A DNA stretch of 64,000 nucleotides from the NCBI RefSeq assembly GCF_035712445.1, contig NZ_DASTAT010000093.1, positions 1 through 64,000 of the forward strand, written 5' to 3'. Source of the DNA: Oligoflexus sp. GTDB lineage: Bacteria > Bdellovibrionota_B > Oligoflexia > Oligoflexales > Oligoflexaceae. The first letter of the stretch is position 1; each line of letters begins with the position of its first letter. The notes beneath the pieces are model-generated. The model was not told the origin of the DNA, did not search any database, and saw nothing but the letters and a program-made list of their open reading frames with translations. Of this stretch, positions 49,020-58,573 are shown piece after piece. The position numbers and the translations under genes are program-made.

Positions 49020-52000
49020 ATGTCCAAAATTCGTGTATACGAATTAGCCCGCGAGCTAAAGATCGAAAGTAAGTTGCTTGTCAACAAGCTGAAGGATATC
49101 GGAATCGAGGTCTCCAGCCATCAAAGCACTTTGACAGCTGATCAGATCGTCCGAATCAAACGCGAGTTGAGCGGTGGAGGAGCTGACAAAGCTCCTAAAA
49201 CAAGCCCTTCTGTTATTCGCCGCCGCAAAGGTCCTGGTGAAGACAGTCAAGCAGCTGCGTCCTCGGACGACGTCGATCATGAGGTGGCGGCTCAAAGCTC
49301 TGAAGCCACCTCTTACGAAGAACCAGAAGAAGAAGTCGCTCCTGCTGTTGCTGCTGCGCCTGCGCCTATGCCGGAACCTGAAGAGGAAGTGGCACCGCCT
49401 GCTCCAGCCCCCATGCTGGCGCAAGAGGCTGCTCCTGCTGAAGCTGAACCTGAAGTCAGTGAGCCTGAACCTATTCAAACAGCTCCTCAAATCGAACAAC
49501 CTGCAGCCAGCGCCGCTCCGGCGACTCCCGCTGTTGAAGAGGCTCCCAAACAGGAGGAGCCAGAAACCCCAAGCCCGCGGATGGATGTCCGGCCTCCGGC
49601 CCCGACTCCTGCCCCCGTGCGTCAAGAGGCGCGTGCACCCAGCTCTGCGCCTGTCAGCGAAGGACGACCCATGCAGCGCGCCCCAGAGAGTACGACTTCC
49701 AACCCTGAAACGGCGAAAATTGTCAGACGTGAGGCGCCACCAGCGCCAGCGCCGGCACCAGCGTCGTCCGCAAGACCGGGTGGTGCGACGATCGTTCGTC
49801 GAGCTCCGCCTCCTGAGGAAGAGCAACCGAGACCACGCTCGGCTTCAACAGCCCGCATTATGCCTGTCGGCCGCGGACCAGCTCCTCGGATCGGTGGTGG
49901 CGAAGGCGGTGGAAGCGGTGGGAGCGGTATCACCATCGGTCCTCGTATCGGTCAGCGACCGATGGGACAGATCGCCAAAGGGCCCAGTTTGGATTTGCCA
50001 GAAGACGGCGGCCTTGGAATTGGGACCAAGACTTGGCGGGATGATGGTTCCAAATCGAAAGAAAAAGATAAAAAACGCTCCTTTGCAAACGTCGAAGGAC
50101 CGGAAGAAAACGTTCTGAAGAAAGCGCAGAAAGCCAAGCGCGATCAGCTCAACCTCAGAGCTTTGCTCAACCAGGCTGAACCCTTGGATGAGGAAGGCGA
50201 AGACATTGAGATTTTGCCGGAAGCTCCGGTCGTTGAAGAAAAGAAGAAAATGATCTACACGCCTCAGTCTTCCGGTCGTCGGAAGGATCTGAAGCGTCGT
50301 AAGGATCTGAAAAAGACTCAGCTCACGACACCTCGCGCGTCTTACCGCGTTGTGAAAATGGGTAACGAGATCACGGTCGCCGAGCTGGCCAAGCAACTGT
50401 CGGTAAAAGCTGCAGAACTCATTAAAAAGCTGATGTCGCAAGGCATCATGGCAACGATGAACCAGCCGCTCGACTTTGATACGGCCACTCTTTTGGCCTC
50501 GGAATATCACTTCGAAGTGAAATCCAACGTGGTGTCGATCGAAGATATTCTGTCGGATAAGAAAAAGGCTCAGGATGATGCAGCCCTGGAAGAGCGTCCG
50601 CCGATCGTGACCATCATGGGTCACGTCGACCACGGTAAAACCTCGATCCTGGATGCGATCCGTAAAGCCAAGGTTGCCGCGGGCGAAGCCGGCGGTATCA
50701 CCCAGCACATCGGTGCTTATACAGTCGAAAAAGACGGTCGCAAGATCGCCTTCCTGGATACCCCGGGTCACGAAGCCTTCTCGGCTATGCGTTCCCGTGG
50801 TGCGAAAGTAACCGATATCGTGGTTCTGGTTGTAGCGGCCGACGACGGCGTCATGCCCCAGACCATCGAAGCCATCTCGCATGCTCGTGCGGCGAATGTG
50901 CCGATCATTGTTGCCATCAACAAGATCGACAAGCCGAACAAGAACCTCGATCGCGTCTATCGCGAACTCGCGGATCAGGGCATCCAGTCGGAAGAGTGGG
51001 GCGGTGAGACACAGTATGTGAAAGTCTCGGCTCTGCAGGGTATCGGCATTGATGACCTCCTGGATGCGATTGTCCTTCAGGCGGAAGTCCTCGAACTCAA
51101 ATCGCCGATCGACGTCCCAGCTTCGGGTGTTGTGGTGGAAGCCCACCTCGACAAGGGTCGCGGTCCTGTTGCGACGATGATGATTCAAAAAGGTATGGTT
51201 CGTGTCGGTGACTATATTGTGGCTGGTACCACACTGGGGCGCGTCCGCGCCATGCACGATCACACAGGCAAGCGCCTGAAAGAAGCCGGTCCTTCGACTC
51301 CTGTCGAGATCGTCGGTCTTTCCGAAGTGCCCATGGCCGGTGATCAGTTCGATATCGTGGAAGATGAAAAAACAGCCAAGGATGTTGCCAGCTGGCGTCG
51401 TGATCAGGAGATGAATAAATCGCAGAGCCGTTCTTCGGCTGCGACTCTGGATCAGTTGCTCGCGAAAGCCAAGGTCGCCGATGCTTTGGAAGTGCCAGTC
51501 ATTATTAAAGCTGACACCATGGGTTCGGTGGAAGCGATTGCTGAAGCGGTGATGAAACTCAACACCGATCGCGTTCGCAACCGTATCGTTCACAAGGCTG
51601 TGGGCGGTATCAATGAATCGGACATGTCTTTGGCCGCCACCTCGGGCGCTGTGATTATCGGCTTCAACGTACGGGCCGCTCGCGGTCTCGACGATACGGC
51701 TGAAAAACAAGGCGTTCTGATCAAGTACTTCAGCATCATCTACGATATCGTCGATGTTCTGAAGTCGATCATGGCTGGTAAGCTGCCTCCGGTGCAGAAA
51801 GAGGTCATCCTCGGTCACGCCGAAGTCCGCGCGACGATCAAGGTTCCGAAAATCGGCCTGATCGCTGGTACTTCGATCCTTGATGGTAAAGTCACCAGAA
51901 ACTCGCTCTTGCGCCTCGTCCGTAACGATGTGGTCATTTACAGCGGTAAGATCGGTTCGCTCCGCCGCTTTAAAGATGACGTCAAAGAAGTTGTGCAAGG

Positions 52001-52097
52001 TTACGAGTGCGGTATCGGTATCGAAGGCTACTCCGACATTCGCGAAGGCGATGTGATCGAGGCCTTCATTATCGAAGAACACGCACCCGCGCTGTAA
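49020..52097 (+). CDS. infB: Translation initiation factor IF-2
   Basis: A 1025-residue IF-2 GTPase that brings fMet-tRNA to the ribosome. An IF2-N segment (KIRVYELARELKIESKLLVN) opens the protein, followed by a Pro-Ala-Glu-rich linker to about residue 330 and a second IF2-N-like segment (EITVAELAKQLSVKAAELIK, about 450-500). The G domain holds GHVDHGKTS (G1), DTPGHEAF (G3) and NKID (G4). The two C-terminal domains follow. I prefer the ATG at 49020; an upstream TTG at 49002 is in frame. A CCCCTGA/TCAGGGG hairpin follows the gene without a T-run. Confidence 0.97.
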   Translation: MSKIRVYELARELKIESKLLVNKLKDIGIEVSSHQSTLTADQIVRIKRELSGGGADKAPKTSPSVIRRRKGPGEDSQAAASSDDVDHEVAAQSSEATSYEEPEEEVAPAVAAAPAPMPEPEEEVAPPAPAPMLAQEAAPAEAEPEVSEPEPIQTAPQIEQPAASAAPATPAVEEAPKQEEPETPSPRMDVRPPAPTPAPVRQEARAPSSAPVSEGRPMQRAPESTTSNPETAKIVRREAPPAPAPAPASSARPGGATIVRRAPPPEEEQPRPRSASTARIMPVGRGPAPRIGGGEGGGSGGSGITIGPRIGQRPMGQIAKGPSLDLPEDGGLGIGTKTWRDDGSKSKEKDKKRSFANVEGPEENVLKKAQKAKRDQLNLRALLNQAEPLDEEGEDIEILPEAPVVEEKKKMIYTPQSSGRRKDLKRRKDLKKTQLTTPRASYRVVKMGNEITVAELAKQLSVKAAELIKKLMSQGIMATMNQPLDFDTATLLASEYHFEVKSNVVSIEDILSDKKKAQDDAALEERPPIVTIMGHVDHGKTSILDAIRKAKVAAGEAGGITQHIGAYTVEKDGRKIAFLDTPGHEAFSAMRSRGAKVTDIVVLVVAADDGVMPQTIEAISHARAANVPIIVAINKIDKPNKNLDRVYRELADQGIQSEEWGGETQYVKVSALQGIGIDDLLDAIVLQAEVLELKSPIDVPASGVVVEAHLDKGRGPVATMMIQKGMVRVGDYIVAGTTLGRVRAMHDHTGKRLKEAGPSTPVEIVGLSEVPMAGDQFDIVEDEKTAKDVASWRRDQEMNKSQSRSSAATLDQLLAKAKVADALEVPVIIKADTMGSVEAIAEAVMKLNTDRVRNRIVHKAVGGINESDMSLAATSGAVIIGFNVRAARGLDDTAEKQGVLIKYFSIIYDIVDVLKSIMAGKLPPVQKEVILGHAEVRATIKVPKIGLIAGTSILDGKVTRNSLLRLVRNDVVIYSGKIGSLRRFKDDVKEVVQGYECGIGIEGYSDIREGDVIEAFIIEEHAPAL

Positions 52098-52117
52098 TAG
52101 AAAAACACGTTTATGGA

Positions 52118-52135
52118 ACCCCTGATTCATCAGGG
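52118..52135 (+). other. Hairpin between infB and rbfA
   Basis: CCCCTGA (52118-52124) pairs perfectly with TCAGGGG (52129-52135) around TTCA. The bases that follow are ACAAGG, so there is no U-tract, and it is unlikely to stop transcription fully. It may be an RNase processing site or attenuator that sets rbfA-truB-metK levels against infB. Confidence 0.45.
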
Positions 52136-52202
52136 GACAAGGGCTCAGGACGGCCGCCACTAAATGGCTGTTTTTGAGCCTTTTTTGTTAAGGATAGAAG
52201 TT

Positions 52203-52544
52203 ATGAGTCTAAGAACAGAACGCATGGCCGATGAAATCAGGGATATCCTGGCTGCCAACTTCCAAGGCGGTCGGATGAACGATCCCCGTCTGGAATTTGT
52301 GACCATCACCGCGGTGAAGATCTCGCCGGATCTGCAGGTGGCCACCGTTTATTTCCGCACCTACGATAGCAGTGCGCCCGAGCGGGCCCAGAAGGGTCTG
52401 GAATCGGCGACGAACTATCTGCGCAAGCAACTGAAGGTCCTCGATATCCGCCGGGTTCCTGAGCTTCGCTTCATCTATGACAGCACCCTTGAATCAGCTG
52501 AACGCATTGAAGGGATATTGCACAAGATCCACGAGGAAGAATGA
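52203..52544 (+). CDS. rbfA: Ribosome-binding factor A
   Basis: A 113-residue RbfA of the KH type, which binds the immature 30S subunit. RTERMADEIRDILAANFQGG, RLEFVTITAVKISPDLQVAT and LRKQLKVLDIRRVPELRFIY are diagnostic. The ATG at 52203 gives the standard start (SLRTERMADEI). The stop overlaps the ATG of truB as ATGA. Confidence 0.95.
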   Translation: MSLRTERMADEIRDILAANFQGGRMNDPRLEFVTITAVKISPDLQVATVYFRTYDSSAPERAQKGLESATNYLRKQLKVLDIRRVPELRFIYDSTLESAERIEGILHKIHEEE

Positions 52545-53542
52545 AGCTGGAGCCGCGCGTGAATCGTCCCCAAGTTCAAGTCCGCAAGATCGTTCCGATT
52601 GATGGTCTCCTGCTGGTGTATAAGCCGGCAGGCATGACCTCGAAGGATGTGACCCGTTGGTTTCAGCAGCGCATCGGCAAGGTGAAGATGGGCCACGTCG
52701 GGACCCTCGATCCTTTGGCGGAAGGCCTTCTGCCGCTCCTTTTCGGCAAAGCCACACGCATCCAGGACTTCCTCCTCGCCGGGACCAAAGCCTACGAATT
52801 TGATGTGGGTTTTGGTGTCGCCACCGATACCCTTGATGCTGATGGACAAGTCGTGGCGCATGCTCCCAAGGAGCATATTACCGAAGAGCAGTTGCATAAG
52901 ATCTGCGAATCCATGGTCGGCGACTTCATGCAGGTGCCGCCGATGTATTCCGCGATCAAATTCCAGGGCAAACCCCTTTATGAATATGCGCGCCAGGGTA
53001 AGGCCGATCAGGTGCCTTTGCAGCTTTTGCGCAAGATCATTCAGATAGAAGAGCTTCAGTGTCTTCGCTTTGTTGATGGCGTGGGAACCTTCCGAATTCG
53101 TTGCTCAAAAGGCACTTACGTAAGGGTCGTGGCCAGCCAGATCGCAGAACAGGCGGGCTCTTTAGGGACTATCACCCGCCTTCTGCGACTCGGCAGCGGT
53201 GATCTTTCCTGTGACAAAGCTTTTAAGCTGGACGAGCTCGAAAATAATCTGGAGAATCTGAACCAGTTTATCATCCCTATACAGGACATCAACCTGGCAA
53301 TCCCGAGCTGGCGTGCTCTGGACACCGCGCTGGTCGAGCGTTTGAAGATGGGGCAGGAAATGCACGTGGAAATGAAGGCCTTTGAAGGCGGGCTCACCCA
53401 TGATGGCGTGCGGCGCGCAACAATTAGATCGCTTGACCACGTGATTTTAATTGATAACAATGGAAAGTCTTTCGGAATAGGTAGCGCTCAGGTGCTCAAT
53501 ACGGGGCGCATAGCGGTTAGAATGAAGAGAGGACTCGCATGA
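52541..53542 (+). CDS. truB: tRNA pseudouridine-55 synthase TruB
   Basis: A 333-residue TruB that makes pseudouridine 55 in the T loop of tRNAs. The catalytic Asp57 lies in GHVGTLDPLAEGLL; YKPAGMTSKDV and RIRCSKGTYVRVVASQIAEQ are also typical, and the C-terminal PUA-like part follows from about residue 250. It overlaps rbfA upstream and metK downstream, both as ATGA. The coupling to metK is unusual. Confidence 0.96.
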   Translation: MKLEPRVNRPQVQVRKIVPIDGLLLVYKPAGMTSKDVTRWFQQRIGKVKMGHVGTLDPLAEGLLPLLFGKATRIQDFLLAGTKAYEFDVGFGVATDTLDADGQVVAHAPKEHITEEQLHKICESMVGDFMQVPPMYSAIKFQGKPLYEYARQGKADQVPLQLLRKIIQIEELQCLRFVDGVGTFRIRCSKGTYVRVVASQIAEQAGSLGTITRLLRLGSGDLSCDKAFKLDELENNLENLNQFIIPIQDINLAIPSWRALDTALVERLKMGQEMHVEMKAFEGGLTHDGVRRATIRSLDHVILIDNNGKSFGIGSAQVLNTGRIAVRMKRGLA

Positions 53543-54705
53543 GCTCACAACTCAAGAATTATCTTTTTACGTCGGAATCTGTCAGCGAAGGTCATCCGGA
53601 CAAAGTCTGTGACCAAATTAGTGATGCAATCCTGGACGCTTTGCTGGCTCAGGACAAATATTCCCGCGTGGCCTGCGAGTCCTTGGTGAAGACCGGCCTC
53701 GTTGTTATCGCTGGTGAAATCACGACCAAAGCCGTCGTCGATTACGCTAAAATCGCCCGCGAAACGATTGACGAAATCGGTTACAACCATGGCGCCCTCG
53801 GCTTTGATGCCAAGAGCTGCGGCGTGATCCTTTCGATCGAACAGCAGTCGCCCGACATCTCGATGGGCGTGACTGAGGGTGAAGGCCTGCACGCCGAGCA
53901 GGGCGCAGGCGACCAGGGTATGATGTTCGGTTATGCTGTGAACGAGACAGCCGAATTCATGCCGGCGACCATCAGCTATGCGCACCAGCTGCTGTCGAAC
54001 CTTTCCAAGCACCGCCGTAATAAAACCGTTCCGTTCCTGCGTCCGGACGCCAAGTCCCAGGTGACCGCAGAATACCGTGACGGCAAGCTTTCCCGTATTG
54101 ATGCTGTTGTGGTTTCGACCCAGCATTCCCCTGAAGTCGCGCACAAGGACCTCGAAGCCTTTGTGATCGAGGAAGTGGTGAAGAAAACCATTCCTGCTCA
54201 CATGCTCGATTCCAAAACCAAATATCATATCAACCCCACGGGCCGCTTTGTTATCGGCGGACCCCAGGGTGACTGCGGTCTGACCGGCCGTAAGATCATC
54301 GTTGATAGCTACGGCGGACACGGCGCGCACGGCGGTGGTGCTTTCTCGGGCAAGGACCCCACGAAAGTCGACCGTTCGGCTGCTTATATGGGCCGTTATA
54401 TCGCAAAAAATATCGTCGCTGCTGGCGCCGCTGACCAGTGTCTGGTTCAGCTGGCTTATGCGATCGGCGTCGCGGAACCTGTCAGCGTTTTTGTGAACAC
54501 CTACGGCACAGGCAAAGTTTCTGAAGAGAAGCTGGCCAACGTGATCCGCGAAGTGTTCCGCTTGACCCCACGCGGAATCACCGAGAGCCTCGACCTTCTG
54601 CGTCCTATCTACAAGAAAACCGCTTCCTATGGCCACTTTGGTCGCGACATCTTCCCCTGGGAACGTCTCGACAAAGTCGACGCCATCAAAGCCTGCTTGA
54701 AATAG
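53539..54705 (+). CDS. metK: S-adenosylmethionine synthetase
   Basis: A 388-residue methionine adenosyltransferase (ATP + methionine to SAM). Signature segments are SEGHPDKVCDQISDAI, the GAGDQGMMFGYA nonapeptide-like motif, and GGGAFSGKDPTKVDRSAAYM, the P-loop. Its start overlaps the truB stop, so no room exists for a SAM riboswitch of its own; control would have to be through the operon or post-translational. A rho-independent terminator follows. Confidence 0.97.
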   Translation: MSSQLKNYLFTSESVSEGHPDKVCDQISDAILDALLAQDKYSRVACESLVKTGLVVIAGEITTKAVVDYAKIARETIDEIGYNHGALGFDAKSCGVILSIEQQSPDISMGVTEGEGLHAEQGAGDQGMMFGYAVNETAEFMPATISYAHQLLSNLSKHRRNKTVPFLRPDAKSQVTAEYRDGKLSRIDAVVVSTQHSPEVAHKDLEAFVIEEVVKKTIPAHMLDSKTKYHINPTGRFVIGGPQGDCGLTGRKIIVDSYGGHGAHGGGAFSGKDPTKVDRSAAYMGRYIAKNIVAAGAADQCLVQLAYAIGVAEPVSVFVNTYGTGKVSEEKLANVIREVFRLTPRGITESLDLLRPIYKKTASYGHFGRDIFPWERLDKVDAIKACLK

Positions 54706-54714
54706 AGCCCGGAC

Positions 54715-54739
54715 AGGCCCTGCAGAAGCAGGGCCTTTT
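54715..54739 (+). terminator. Rho-independent terminator after metK
   Basis: AGGCCCTGC (54715-54723) pairs with GCAGGGCCT (54728-54736) around AGAA, followed by a short T-run (54736-54739). It ends the rimP-metK operon. Confidence 0.85.
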
Positions 54740-54791
54740 CGTATCCTCTTTACGATTCCCAAGCGCCCTACCGCCAGTTATAGTGGTGGGT

Positions 54792-55391
54792 ATGAAGCAA
54801 AAATTTCAGCGTCAAAAGCAAAGGCTCATCCTGATCAACAGGGACTTTCAGTTCCGTTATACAGGTGCGGCTGTATTGGTAGGTCTTCTCTCCACAGGTC
54901 TGACCACGAGTGTGATCCTCTATCCGCTCTTTCAATTCGAAATCCTCCGCATTCCGCGCTTCCTTCCCTGGCCTATCCTGGGTGTGATGGCGATGGCTGC
55001 ACTTTTGAATATTCTCCTGGTCGGATTTATGGGAATTTTGATAACGCATCGGCTGGCCGGACCCATGTATTCGTTGGTCAGGCAGTTTCGTCGCGTCGAG
55101 GAAGGCCGTTGGTACGGCCAGATGAAAATTCGCGACGGTGATGACATGCGTTATGTCGTGCGGAATTTCAACGCCATGGTGGATGCCATCAACAAGCAGA
55201 CCCAGATGGATTTTGAAAAGCTGCGCCATGTCCGGGAGCTTTTGGTTTCGACGGGAATGAATGAGAGTGAGCGGATCGCCAAGGCCCTGCTTGAACTCAA
55301 ATCCGTTGATGAAAAAATGCGCGAGCGTTTGCATGCTGAATCCGAGCATGATATCGAAGCCGAAACGGAACCTCCCACCCGTTTGCACTGA
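54792..55391 (+). CDS. Membrane protein with HAMP-like domain, no output domain
   Basis: A 199-residue protein with two membrane helices (about residues 23-48 and 58-85), followed by a HAMP-like segment, THRLAGPMYSLVRQFRRVEE and GDDMRYVVRNFNAMVDAI, and a short helical, charged tail. No kinase, cyclase or methyl-accepting domain follows, so it ends where signalling proteins usually continue. The periplasmic loop is only about ten residues. The ATG at 54792 is preferred over a GTG nine bases earlier. It is 22 bases before ruvA, which suggests shared transcription. The function is unknown; a regulator that works through protein contacts is possible. Confidence 0.65.
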   Translation: MKQKFQRQKQRLILINRDFQFRYTGAAVLVGLLSTGLTTSVILYPLFQFEILRIPRFLPWPILGVMAMAALLNILLVGFMGILITHRLAGPMYSLVRQFRRVEEGRWYGQMKIRDGDDMRYVVRNFNAMVDAINKQTQMDFEKLRHVRELLVSTGMNESERIAKALLELKSVDEKMRERLHAESEHDIEAETEPPTRLH

Positions 55392-55412
55392 ACTTCTTTC
55401 CTGGATTGACTC

Positions 55413-56168
55413 ATGTATATAGAACGACTGACCGGAACCTTTTGCGCCAGTCTTCCAACCGGCATCATCCTGGACGTGCAGGGTGTCGGTTACGGTCTGG
55501 AATTGCCGCTTTCCACCCTCTGCCAGCTGCCCATGGTGGGCTCGAAGATTTCCCTTTGGATCTACACTTACGTGCGCGAGGATGCGATTCGCCTCTTCGG
55601 CTTTCGTAGCTATGAAGACCGTCAGGCCTTTGAAATCCTCCTGAGCCTGAGCGGTGTCGGCCCGAAGGTGGCTCTGGCCATTCTCTCGACGCTCACTGTG
55701 AATGCCATTGACCTTGCAGTCACCCATGATGAAGTGAAAGTGTTCGAAAGCGTTCCGGGTGTCGGTCCACGCCTTGCGGAAAAAATCATCGTCGATCTTA
55801 GGCCCAAACTCGTGAAGCTGAAATCCGCGCACATGATGGATCTGCGCGATAAGCAGACCCGACTCGATTCCGAGGATCTTGATGGGCCCTTGCCTTTGGA
55901 TCACGATCACAACTGGCGTGAACGCGAAGACATGACCTTTTCGGATCTCTTTTCAGCCTTGGAAAACCTGGGTTACAAAGACAAAACTATAACGCCGCTG
56001 CTCGCCAAGCTCAGAAAGGAATCCGCGCACCTCGCATTTCCTGATCTGATGCGACAGGCTCTCAAGCAATTGAGTCAGGGAGCTTTGGGCAACACGGAGC
56101 AGAAAAAACGCGAAACCAAGGGCGCCAAAGGCCGCGATCTCGGTCTTGCCGAGAACGAGCCTTTTTAA
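55413..56168 (+). CDS. ruvA: Holliday junction DNA helicase subunit RuvA
   Basis: A 251-residue RuvA that binds four-way DNA junctions and loads RuvB. The N-terminal OB domain has IERLTGTFCASLPTGIILDV, and two helix-hairpin-helix motifs follow (LLSLSGVGPKVALAILS and ESVPGVGPRLAEKIIVDLR). The C-terminal domain that touches RuvB (DLFSALENLGYKDKTITPLL) is reached through a linker rich in Asp, Glu and His, and the tail after it is longer than usual (about 30 extra residues rich in Lys). Confidence 0.95.
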   Translation: MYIERLTGTFCASLPTGIILDVQGVGYGLELPLSTLCQLPMVGSKISLWIYTYVREDAIRLFGFRSYEDRQAFEILLSLSGVGPKVALAILSTLTVNAIDLAVTHDEVKVFESVPGVGPRLAEKIIVDLRPKLVKLKSAHMMDLRDKQTRLDSEDLDGPLPLDHDHNWREREDMTFSDLFSALENLGYKDKTITPLLAKLRKESAHLAFPDLMRQALKQLSQGALGNTEQKKRETKGAKGRDLGLAENEPF

Positions 56169-56194
56169 AGGTTTCGTGAAGGAATCAAAAAGAA

Positions 56195-57238
56195 ATGGAT
56201 CCTATTCATATTCAGCTGCAGGAACCTGTCCTCCGGCGAACCGAAGAGTTGACACAAGCCACGTTTATGGATATTGACGAGAACCTGGAGCAGCAGCTCA
56301 GGCCGCATCGCTTCGTTGACTACCCTGGACAGGAATCGGTTAAACAGAACCTGGAAGTCTATGTGGCCGCCGCGCGCAAACGCGGCAAACCTTTGGACCA
56401 TATTATTTTGCACGGTCCTCCCGGTCTTGGGAAAACCACGCTTGCAAAAATTGTGGCTCATGAGATGGCTGTTCCTTTTTATCAGACGAGTGGACCCTCG
56501 ATTGATAAGCCTGGTGACCTGGCCGGTATCCTGGCTGGTGTGGAACCGGGTGGAGTTCTTTTCATTGATGAGATTCACAGGCTGCCGATCACGGTGGAGG
56601 AGATTCTCTATTCGGCGATGGAAGACTTCTGCATCGACATCCTTGTGGGGCAAGGACCGACGGCACGCACCGTGCGGATGCCGATCAATCCTTTCACCCT
56701 GATTGGTGCGACAACGCGTGTCGCCAGTCTTTCCGCGCCGTTCCTGAGCCGCTTTGGAATTCAGGAGCACCTTGAATTTTATGATGCCGCATCGCTTGCG
56801 AAGATTCTGCAGCGCAGCGCTGGCCTTTGGGGTGTGGAACTGGCAGAAGAGGGCGCGTTCGAACTGGCCCGACGTTCCCGTGGTACGCCGCGGATTGCCA
56901 ACCGACTTTTGCGTCGGGTTCGGGATTTTGCTGACTTTCATGGTGTAGAACGTTTGGATAAGGACATTGTTGATTTAACGCTAACACGCCTTAACATTGA
57001 CCTTGCTGGCCTTGATCGCATGGATCGCCGTATATTGCGTGTGCTTCAGGAGCGTTACAATGGGGGGCCGGCAGGCATTGAAGCCCTGGCGTCAACGATT
57101 GGTGAAGAACGGACAACCATCGAGGATGTGTATGAACCTTTTCTTACGCATCAGGGCTTTATTCGCCGTGGACCGCGTGGCCGCGAGTTGACGCCGCAAG
57201 CTTTGATACACCTCGAAGCTGTCAGTCAGTTGGTTTAA
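56195..57238 (+). CDS. ruvB: Holliday junction DNA helicase subunit RuvB
   Basis: A 347-residue RuvB, the AAA+ motor that drives branch migration with RuvA. Walker A is GPPGLGKTT and Walker B is LFIDEIHRL. The sensor part GATTRVASLSAPFLSRFGI and the C-terminal winged helix (EALASTIGEERTTIEDVYEP) are complete. It lies 26 bases after ruvA. The nuclease RuvC is not encoded in the window. Confidence 0.97.
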   Translation: MDPIHIQLQEPVLRRTEELTQATFMDIDENLEQQLRPHRFVDYPGQESVKQNLEVYVAAARKRGKPLDHIILHGPPGLGKTTLAKIVAHEMAVPFYQTSGPSIDKPGDLAGILAGVEPGGVLFIDEIHRLPITVEEILYSAMEDFCIDILVGQGPTARTVRMPINPFTLIGATTRVASLSAPFLSRFGIQEHLEFYDAASLAKILQRSAGLWGVELAEEGAFELARRSRGTPRIANRLLRRVRDFADFHGVERLDKDIVDLTLTRLNIDLAGLDRMDRRILRVLQERYNGGPAGIEALASTIGEERTTIEDVYEPFLTHQGFIRRGPRGRELTPQALIHLEAVSQLV

Positions 57239-57327
57239 CCGCGCAGCCAGACTTTGATTGAGCTTGAAGTTTCGCGCCGGCCGTGGCTATGATGGGCCAC
57301 CTTTTTATCCTTACCAGGAGGTTCTCT

Positions 57328-58497
57328 GTGAAAGTCTCTCACGTTTCCTTGAGTTTGGCTGGCCTCGCTTTGGCTTCCAGTGTTCATGCAGCTCCTGAAA
57401 TTGAAGTTGGTGCGGAATATCAAGTCAACGTTTTGAATACCAACGATGGCTTGAACGAAGAAGCCAAGCAGACCAAGACCACCAGCTTCAATTTGAAAGG
57501 TGCGAAAGTCATCTTCCGTGGAAAGCTTTCGGATCAGATTTCCTGGACTGTGCTTTACAAGGCCAAGGAAAGCGAACTTGAGCGCTACTATCTGACGAAC
57601 CGCGTGACGGAGAACCTTGAAGTCACTATCGGCAAGCAAAAAATCAAGACCTACGGTCTGCACCGTAAATTGACCAGCGGCGTGACAACGCCTGTTACCG
57701 GCGCCTACCTCGACTGGAACCCACTGAAAGATAGAGTGGCCCTTGATATCACCTATAAGCTCGCCGGAGCGCTCTCGCTCCAGTTGGTCGATGACTACAG
57801 CAAGTGCTCGGATAAGACGACCTATACCAACAATCCTACGACCAACGCTGTGACCGCCAGCACATCCTCCAGCTGCACCAGCTGGAACAGTGGAAGTTCG
57901 GCCGGTATCGTGACCAATAGCAAAGAGACCCAGACGTCTCAGAAGCAGCCCGCTGTTGCACTGGAATGGTACGGTAACTTCGGTGAGTTTTCTCCGCTCC
58001 TGCAGTATGCGGTCTATGATCTGGGCAAGAGCAGCACAGCTTCCGCTGGTCTACGCTACAAAACTGAAAGCATGGACGCTTACTTCGACTACACCATGGA
58101 TACGCGCAATAACAAAGGCCTGGATCCTGCGGACCCAAGCAACACCAAGTTTATTGAAGAGAAGAACACCTACACAGGGATGGTGGCCTATGCTGAATTC
58201 AAAGCTGGCAGCTACACACCCTTCGTTCATCTCTCCACACTGGCCACCGATCCTTACAGCGCTCCTGGCGCGACCGATGCGGCTGTTACAGCTCTGGAAG
58301 CCAATGCAGGCGGTAAGCTGGATAAAAATGAGATGACAGTTGCGGTTGGTACACACTTTGAGCAGTGGGGAGCATTCTACCGTCCGTTTGTGGATGTGAC
58401 GCTTTCCCGCGGCGAATTTGTGGATCCCAGCGACGCCACCAAAAAAGAAGACCGTTCGAAAACCGACCTTGTCGCGGGTTTGATCGGCAAATTCTAA
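57328..58497 (+). CDS. Outer-membrane porin-like protein
   Basis: A 389-residue exported protein starting at a GTG with AGGAGG six bases upstream. A signal peptide (LSLAGLALASSVHA, then APE) precedes a chain of alternating beta-strand-like stretches and ends in VAGLIGKF, with the C-terminal Phe typical of outer-membrane beta-barrels. VTIGKQKIKTYGLHRKLTSG resembles the phosphate-selective porin O/P type. Two Cys residues (about 156 and 181) flank a Ser/Thr/Asn-rich loop. It stands alone between ruvB and a terminator. Porin identity is likely; the substrate is unknown. Confidence 0.72.
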   Translation: MKVSHVSLSLAGLALASSVHAAPEIEVGAEYQVNVLNTNDGLNEEAKQTKTTSFNLKGAKVIFRGKLSDQISWTVLYKAKESELERYYLTNRVTENLEVTIGKQKIKTYGLHRKLTSGVTTPVTGAYLDWNPLKDRVALDITYKLAGALSLQLVDDYSKCSDKTTYTNNPTTNAVTASTSSSCTSWNSGSSAGIVTNSKETQTSQKQPAVALEWYGNFGEFSPLLQYAVYDLGKSSTASAGLRYKTESMDAYFDYTMDTRNNKGLDPADPSNTKFIEEKNTYTGMVAYAEFKAGSYTPFVHLSTLATDPYSAPGATDAAVTALEANAGGKLDKNEMTVAVGTHFEQWGAFYRPFVDVTLSRGEFVDPSDATKKEDRSKTDLVAGLIGKF

Positions 58498-58526
58498 AAG
58501 AAATACAAAATTTCTGTTAAGCTGAA

Positions 58527-58553
58527 GCCCGTGACAACATCACGGGCTTTTTT
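58527..58553 (+). terminator. Rho-independent terminator after the porin-like gene
   Basis: GCCCGTGA (58527-58534) pairs with TCACGGGC (58540-58547) around CAACA, followed by six T (58548-58553). Confidence 0.93.
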
Positions 58554-58573
58554 ACGTTAAGGAGACATCCAGG

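Noticed and set aside
49845..52160. A 771-residue open frame opposite infB
   Set aside because: It is a mirror of the strong codon bias of infB and has no protein-like domain or start site. The same holds for long antisense frames over nusA, the histidine kinase, xdhB, rpoA and metK.
53480..53539. SAM riboswitch before metK
   Set aside because: metK overlaps truB, so no leader exists.
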